Positions 59,508-64,000 of a DNA stretch of 64,000 nucleotides are shown piece by piece. Each line of letters starts with the position of its first letter. Positions within the stretch are counted from its first letter, which is position 1. The DNA is from Paludibacteraceae bacterium. GTDB lineage: Bacteria; Bacteroidota; Bacteroidia; Bacteroidales; Paludibacteraceae. The stretch spans positions 1-64,000 of the forward strand of contig JAFGVV010000005.1 of assembly GCA_016937795.1 (NCBI GenBank), read 5' to 3'. The notes beneath the pieces were generated by a model, which had not been told where the DNA came from, did no database searches, and saw nothing but the letters and a program-made list of their open reading frames with translations. The position numbers and the translations under genes are program-made.

Positions 59508-60917
59508 ATGAGTGGTTTTTTTGGAAGTATTTTATCGGCCGATTGTGTCGCCGATGTGTTTTACGGCACTGATTATCATTCGCATTTAGGTACCAAGCGT
59601 GCCGGTATGGCATTTTTCTCCGAAAAAAAAGGTTTCCAGCGTGCAATTCACAGTCTCGAAGATGGATATTTCCGAAATAAATTCGAAAATGACATTCTGC
59701 ATTTTAGCGGATTGAGTGGGATAGGAGTGATTAGCGATACAGAAGCCCAGCCGATAGTGGTAAATTCTCATTTAGGGCGTTTTGCGGTAGCTACTGTGTC
59801 GCGTGTGGCAAACATCGACGAGCTGGAGTCACATTTTCTAAGTAAGCATCATACATTTTCTGAAACCAGTCAGGGTACTGTAAATCCTACCGAATTGGTG
59901 GCTATGCTGATTGCCGAAGGAGCTGATTTTCTATCGGGCATTGAAAATGTTTACGAAAAAGTGAAAGGCTCCTGTTCAATGCTGATTCTTACCGACAAAG
60001 GCATTATTGCGGCTCGCGATAAAATGGGTCGTACGCCCATTGTGATAGGGAAAAAACATAATGGCTATGGCTTGGCTTTTGAGACTTGCGCATTTTCGAA
60101 TCTGGGTTACGAAATCGATCATTTTGTGGGGCCGGGCGAAGTAGTTTTTGTGGAGTCGGGTGGTTGTACGCAATGGCGTAAACCAAACGAAAAAATGCAG
60201 ATTTGTTCTTTTCTTTGGGTGTACTATGGTTATCCACCGTCGTTTTACGAAGGCGTTAATGTGGACGAAAGTCGTTATCGTTGTGGTGCAGCATTGGCTA
60301 AAGGAGATAATATCGATGCTGATTTTGTGGCGGGAATTCCCGATTCGGGCATCGGACATGCCATGGGCTACAGTCATGCCACCGGAATTCCATTAAAGCG
60401 TCCTTATGCAAAATACACACCTACCTGGCCACGAAGCTTTATGCCACAGAGTCAGAATATGCGTGAGTTAGTAGCTAAAATGAAGCTTATTCCCAATAAG
60501 TCGGTCATTTGTAATAAAAGTGGTGTATTTCTCGATGATTCGATTGTACGTGGCACACAGCTCAGAGATAATGTGCTCGATTTGCATCAGGCCGGCATTC
60601 GCGATGTGAATATGCGCATAGCTTGTCCGCCTCTTACTTACCCTTGTGAATTTTTGAATTTTAGTCGATCGCGCTCAAGTCTCGATTTGGTCACACACAA
60701 AGTAGTGCAAAAACTCGAAGGCAGGGATAATGTAGATATGAAACCTTATTCGGATGCTGATAGTCCTGAATATGAAGCTATGGTAGAGCAAATCCGGCTT
60801 GATTTAGGACTGACTACATTGCGTTTTCAGAGAATTGAAGATTTGGTGGAAGCCATTGGTCTTCCCCGTGAAAAACTCTGTACACATTGTTGGGATGGCT
60901 CAGGAGCGTTCGAGTAA
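59508..60917 (+). CDS. PurF-like amidophosphoribosyltransferase paralogue lacking the catalytic N-terminal Cys
   Basis: A 469-residue protein with the two-domain layout of glutamine PRPP amidotransferase. The N-terminal Ntn-glutaminase-like domain begins MSGFFGSIL, where PurF has MCG(I/V)FG, so the nucleophilic cysteine exposed by Met removal is replaced by Ser. The C-terminal phosphoribosyltransferase domain keeps the PRPP-binding loop VFLDDSIVRGTQLRDN (about 340-355) and PTWPRSF upstream of it. It ends with a CTHCWDGSG cysteine pair. The enzyme might use free ammonia, act on another substrate, or be regulatory; Ser could also substitute as a weaker nucleophile. It has its own promoter (59443-59473) and ends nine bases from the convergent TraB-like gene. 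It is monocistronic with no other purine genes nearby. Confidence 0.82.
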   Translation: MSGFFGSILSADCVADVFYGTDYHSHLGTKRAGMAFFSEKKGFQRAIHSLEDGYFRNKFENDILHFSGLSGIGVISDTEAQPIVVNSHLGRFAVATVSRVANIDELESHFLSKHHTFSETSQGTVNPTELVAMLIAEGADFLSGIENVYEKVKGSCSMLILTDKGIIAARDKMGRTPIVIGKKHNGYGLAFETCAFSNLGYEIDHFVGPGEVVFVESGGCTQWRKPNEKMQICSFLWVYYGYPPSFYEGVNVDESRYRCGAALAKGDNIDADFVAGIPDSGIGHAMGYSHATGIPLKRPYAKYTPTWPRSFMPQSQNMRELVAKMKLIPNKSVICNKSGVFLDDSIVRGTQLRDNVLDLHQAGIRDVNMRIACPPLTYPCEFLNFSRSRSSLDLVTHKVVQKLEGRDNVDMKPYSDADSPEYEAMVEQIRLDLGLTTLRFQRIEDLVEAIGLPREKLCTHCWDGSGAFE

Positions 60918-60926
60918 TGTCTGGTT

Positions 60927-61775
60927 TTAAAATTTTACAGCAGTAATTGTAAATCCTTTCGACTTTAGTATATTCAAAAGGCCTGCCTCACCCGGTAGGC
61001 TTTTTGCATCTACGGTAATAAAACAACTATGTTCCCTTGCCTCATTTTCAATGACTAAGGCTCTTTTTTGGTTTCTTTCGCTCATATCAAAACAAATACT
61101 CCCTGTCAGGGATTTTGAATAATAAAGAGAATCGGTTTGACCATTTTTATATAACTCAATCTGGCGTATAAATTCAGTTTTATGAGCTTTGTGCCCTTTT
61201 GCCATTTCAATAATACGAGCTGATTGCTTTTCGAGCGAATTTGTGTCGTTTTCGTACTTCAGATATACTTCGATGCTTTCCAGACCACTTATTGCTTTAT
61301 TGTTCTCGGCTGCATACCACTGAAACCATGCATCGCTGAAAATTCCATCACTGTTGCCGGGAATAGAACGGGCGAGTTGTTCATGGTATAAGGCTGTGAT
61401 ATATTGAGGTTTAAGTGCCGCTACGCTTTCGAGACTAAAGCCTGCTTGTTGTGTAAAGAAAGTTGCTGCTATTTCAAAATCATCCTTATTGATGCTCGAT
61501 ATAACCGATTTGCCTGAACTTAGAAAAGCATTTTCCTGAATGGTTTTCAGTCCTTCGAAATCGCCTGATTCAAATTCGCATACAACCTTTTTTGTTTGTT
61601 TGAAGTATTTTATCAAATCATCGCTATTATTCAAAAAAGTATTGGCTACATAGGGGTGAGTGGCAAATATATAGGAAGAATTTTTCAGCCCTTTTCCGCT
61701 TATTTTCCACAGAAGTTGTGCTTGCATTCCTGCATATATCAAAATAAATAAAAATAAAATCTGAATTCGTTTCAT
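60927..61775 (-). CDS. TraB/GumN-family secreted protein
   Basis: A 282-residue protein with a signal peptide (about 1-19, LFLFILIYAGMQAQ). The TraB/GumN beginning LLWKISGKGLKNSSYIFATHP is present; the usual GT-x-H motif appears here as ATHP. The second conserved region EVYLKYENDTNSLEKQSARI follows KAISGLESI, and SCFITVDAKSLPGEAGLLNILKS near the C-terminus corresponds to the conserved AHLPG-type region, although that motif is degenerate here. The family has a predicted metal-dependent hydrolase fold (Tiki-like), but key residues look degenerate here, so activity is doubtful. It converges on the PurF-like gene with only nine bases between stops. Confidence 0.78.
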   Translation of the reverse strand: MKRIQILFLFILIYAGMQAQLLWKISGKGLKNSSYIFATHPYVANTFLNNSDDLIKYFKQTKKVVCEFESGDFEGLKTIQENAFLSSGKSVISSINKDDFEIAATFFTQQAGFSLESVAALKPQYITALYHEQLARSIPGNSDGIFSDAWFQWYAAENNKAISGLESIEVYLKYENDTNSLEKQSARIIEMAKGHKAHKTEFIRQIELYKNGQTDSLYYSKSLTGSICFDMSERNQKRALVIENEAREHSCFITVDAKSLPGEAGLLNILKSKGFTITAVKF

Positions 61776-62162
61776 GCGTTAATATGGAGGGTTTATAAAA
61801 ATAATAATTTTCAAAGGTAAGTAAATATCATTGTCAGTCATTTTTCGGAGACCTAAATTTCTGCTTTTTTAAAAAAATAATTCACAATTATATTTCTAAA
61901 AGCTATATTATTGACAAACATTTACAACCCTTTCGGAGAATTAGCTATGAATACTTTTCGTGTCACTACAGAATGAAAATAAATTTTGTATCTTTGAAGT
62001 CTGTTTTTTATTTTTCATTCATATTTAATAAGTAATCGATAATTATTGTTGATATGTTTTCATTGCATATGGAACATCCCGAGTATCGGGAGTATACAGT
62101 AGTTTTGAAAAAAAACAGAAAAGACAAAGAACACATAGGAATATCCCGAATAACGGGATAAT
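61776..62162. other. Intergenic region with short palindromes
   Basis: AT-rich. It holds TAATCGATAATTATTGTTGAT (62033-62053), similar to a segment at 1585-1605. It also has two small hairpins: TCCCGA-GTA-TCGGGA (62077-62091) and TATCCCG-AATAA-CGGGATA (62142-62160). No gene. Confidence 0.6.
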
Positions 62163-62285
62163 TTCAGAGCGATAAAATTATCGTCAGATACTTTTACTAT
62201 GTGAACTAAGTTTTTTTTCTTAAATAATTTCTATGTGTTCTATTGTGATAGAAACATATCATTTAATATTTCAACGAACTTATGT
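62163..62285. repeat. 123-bp dispersed repeat, copy B
   Basis: Three mismatches to 1777-1899 over 123 bases, same orientation. It ends with ATGT at 62282-62285, so the start codon of the following gene is inside the repeat. Confidence 0.9.
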
Positions 62286-62488
62286 CAGCCCTTTCAAAAA
62301 AAATAATATTCGGCATTAGTGTTTTTACTGTTTTTATGATTATTGCTACAGTGCTCAAGCTGGTGTCGGGTCAGCAAACCGAAGAAGGTATTCTTTTCGG
62401 ATTGTTTTCGGAAACCGATTTGTTGCTGGGTTTGGCTGTGGCTGTGTTGGTAACTTACAACCGCGAGCGTAAAAGAAAACAGGAATAA
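62282..62488 (+). CDS. Small two-helix membrane protein
   Basis: A 68-residue protein with two predicted membrane helices (about 8-28, IIFGISVFTVFMIIATVLKLV, and about 45-58, DLLLGLAVAVLVTY). A polar loop SGQQTEEGILFG separates them, and the basic tail NRERKRKQE would face the cytoplasm. I do not recognise a family. The ATG lies at the end of the 123-bp repeat, so its leader is entirely repeat sequence. It precedes the deacetylase-like gene by 96 bases on the same strand. Confidence 0.65.
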   Translation: MSALSKKIIFGISVFTVFMIIATVLKLVSGQQTEEGILFGLFSETDLLLGLAVAVLVTYNRERKRKQE

Positions 62489-62584
62489 CTAACCGGGATA
62501 TAACAATCAGGGTGTTGTTTTAACCTCCTGGTTACTTTCGTCTGTTTTTCTTGAATATCATTTATTTATAACCGAAATTTCCAA

Positions 62585-63901
62585 ATGCAGGAAACGATAC
62601 AATATCTTATTCAGTTTTTATTAGGCCCTCATGTCCCTGCCTCCGTTGCCGAAACGATAGCATACTGTCAGCCTTCTGAGGCAAGTTCACAACATAAAAT
62701 TGTAATTGTGCCTTCGGGGTTTTTCAACAACGAGACTTATGGTAGCGAGGCTTCATTACCTCAAATGCCTTTGAAAATATGGGAGGAAACGCCTCTTATT
62801 TATGGTGACGATATTGTGGAAACTATCGATGATAAACTCATTATTTATGCTGACCTTGTCGCTTCAGCCTTTTTTTTGCTAAGTCGCTACGAAGAAATGG
62901 TGCGCTCAGATGTGCGCGATATGCATCAGCGTTTCCCCGGAAAGGAGTCTTTACCATATCGGGCGGGTTTTATCGACCGTCCTTTGGTGGACGAATATGG
63001 TCAGATATTACGTCGGCTTCTTCGTGAACAAGACCTTGAACTGTCAGAACCACCTACCCGAATAAATAAAATATATCTTACGCACGATGTAGACCAAATG
63101 GCGCATTATCGCAATGTACGTGGTATGTTGGGTGGTGTGCTTCGTGGGTTTAAGCGTAAAAAGGAGGGAAGTAGAGCACTGAAAAGCTATTTTGGTAATC
63201 TGTGGGACGACCCATGGTACACTTTCCCTTTTTTGTTTAAGACTGACAACGATTTGCGCCAAAAAACCGGAACTGATCGTTGTGAAAATATCACTTTTAT
63301 TCGTTCCTCAGGCGCAAAACTAAAAGAGGATAAACCATTCCCCGATTTATTACATCCCGATTATAAAACGCTTATACGTTATTGTAAAAAGAAGAATATC
63401 TGTATTGGACTTCACACAAGTTTCGAAGCTGGTATTGAGCCGGCACTTATAAGTGCCGAAAAAGTAAAACTTGAGAAGTATTCGGCTGTGAAAATTTTTT
63501 ACAATCGTCATCATTTTCTCAATGCGCGGCATCCTGCCGATATGAAGTTTCTCAAAGAGGCAGGAATTACCGACGATTTTTCGTTAGGCTATGCCGATAT
63601 GGCAGGATTTAGGCTTGGTACTTGTCGGCCGGTGAAATGGATTAATCCGGTTGACCGGTCTGTCGATTGTTCGCTGACGCTCCATAGCCTGAACATAATG
63701 GACAGAACACTCGACGATAAACGCTATATGTATATGAATGCACACGAGGCATACATGTATTGTGTACAGCTTATCGACATTATCGAGCAGCACAATGGAG
63801 AATTGTGTATGCTGTGGCATAATAATTCAGTGGAGAAAACATCAACCTCGTATCATCGTGATCTTTACAAACAATTGATTGAATATCTGTCGGATAAATA
63901 G
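62585..63901 (+). CDS. Polysaccharide deacetylase-like protein (NodB-fold, DUF7033-type N-terminus)
   Basis: A 438-residue cytoplasmic-looking protein. The N-terminal about 150 residues (IVPSGFFNNETYGSEASLPQ, ADLVASAFFLLSRYEEMV) match the domain that precedes a NodB-like barrel in Bacteroidota proteins. The barrel has IYLTHDVDQMAHY (about 162-174), where the aspartates sit at the usual metal site, CIGLHTSFEAG (about 274-284), and RHHFLNARHPADMKFLKEAG near 305-325. The C-terminal LCMLWHNNSV contains another conserved histidine. Such genes often occur in polysaccharide or cell-surface glycan loci and may deacetylate a sugar, but the activity is inferred. Confidence 0.83.
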   Translation: MQETIQYLIQFLLGPHVPASVAETIAYCQPSEASSQHKIVIVPSGFFNNETYGSEASLPQMPLKIWEETPLIYGDDIVETIDDKLIIYADLVASAFFLLSRYEEMVRSDVRDMHQRFPGKESLPYRAGFIDRPLVDEYGQILRRLLREQDLELSEPPTRINKIYLTHDVDQMAHYRNVRGMLGGVLRGFKRKKEGSRALKSYFGNLWDDPWYTFPFLFKTDNDLRQKTGTDRCENITFIRSSGAKLKEDKPFPDLLHPDYKTLIRYCKKKNICIGLHTSFEAGIEPALISAEKVKLEKYSAVKIFYNRHHFLNARHPADMKFLKEAGITDDFSLGYADMAGFRLGTCRPVKWINPVDRSVDCSLTLHSLNIMDRTLDDKRYMYMNAHEAYMYCVQLIDIIEQHNGELCMLWHNNSVEKTSTSYHRDLYKQLIEYLSDK

Positions 63902-64000
63902 TGTTCGGTATATTGATAATGTGACTTTTTTTTATTATCCAAAATAATTTGTATTGTGCGAAAATATTCCAAAACCGGTAATAAAACTCAGCGAAAGAAA
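63902..64000. other. Window end, no gene seen
   Basis: 99 bases after the deacetylase-like stop codon. AT-rich, no complete ORF or hairpin with a T-run; a downstream gene may begin beyond the window. Confidence 0.5.

Overview
The window looks like a chromosomal segment of an environmental Bacteroidota bacterium, probably Bacteroidales. Evidence: type IX secretion C-terminal sorting domains (29041-37221, 38156-39001, 57980-58531), promoters of the Bacteroidota form TTTG-N19/20-TAnnTTTG (clearest in front of the tRNA at 59179-59209 and the PurF-like gene at 59443-59473), multi-PAS kinases, a propeller/LytS-type kinase paired with a LytTR regulator, BspA-like LRR proteins, and A-rich start regions with little Shine-Dalgarno signal.

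Layout. 0-10.1 kb is housekeeping, mostly on the minus strand: rlmB, a uracil permease, superoxide dismutase, a SPOR lipoprotein (plus strand), pgi, a four-helix-bundle protein, gpsA and lysS. 10.2-27.9 kb is a single-strand block of six signalling genes: four histidine kinases, one REC/PAS/GAF protein with no kinase domain, and one stand-alone receiver. None of the six has a DNA-binding output domain. 29.0-39.0 kb holds a 2726-residue T9SS-exported beta-helix protein and a small secreted lysine-rich protein that carries the same ~125-residue domain. 39.7-47.6 kb is again housekeeping: manA, a YqaE/Pmp3 micro-protein, an SGNH hydrolase, a creD/winged-helix/membrane-protein operon, thrS, tatA and an RluA-type pseudouridine synthase.

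48.2-59.1 kb looks like a genomic island next to a tRNA(CAT) gene. It is bounded by two 46-bp direct repeats (one mismatch) that contain the tRNA's 3' end and terminator. The remnant of a large serine recombinase abuts the tRNA-proximal copy. The cargo is a LytTR two-component system, two lipoproteins, an LRR surface protein (much of it visibly AT-rich) and a truncated BspA/T9SS gene. The recombinase reading frame passes through the repeat and, if the island circularised, would continue in frame into sequence just inside the left repeat.

59.5-63.9 kb carries a PurF-like protein lacking the N-terminal cysteine nucleophile, a TraB/GumN-like protein, a small membrane protein and a polysaccharide-deacetylase-like protein.

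The intergenic regions are rich in dispersed repeats: an 8-bp AACCAATC-type satellite at six gene junctions, a 123-bp near-identical repeat at both ends of the window, a perfect 23-bp-stem palindrome, CCCCTAAA-type palindromes and a MITE-like 188-bp element. All family assignments come from reading motifs in the sequence; no database search was run.
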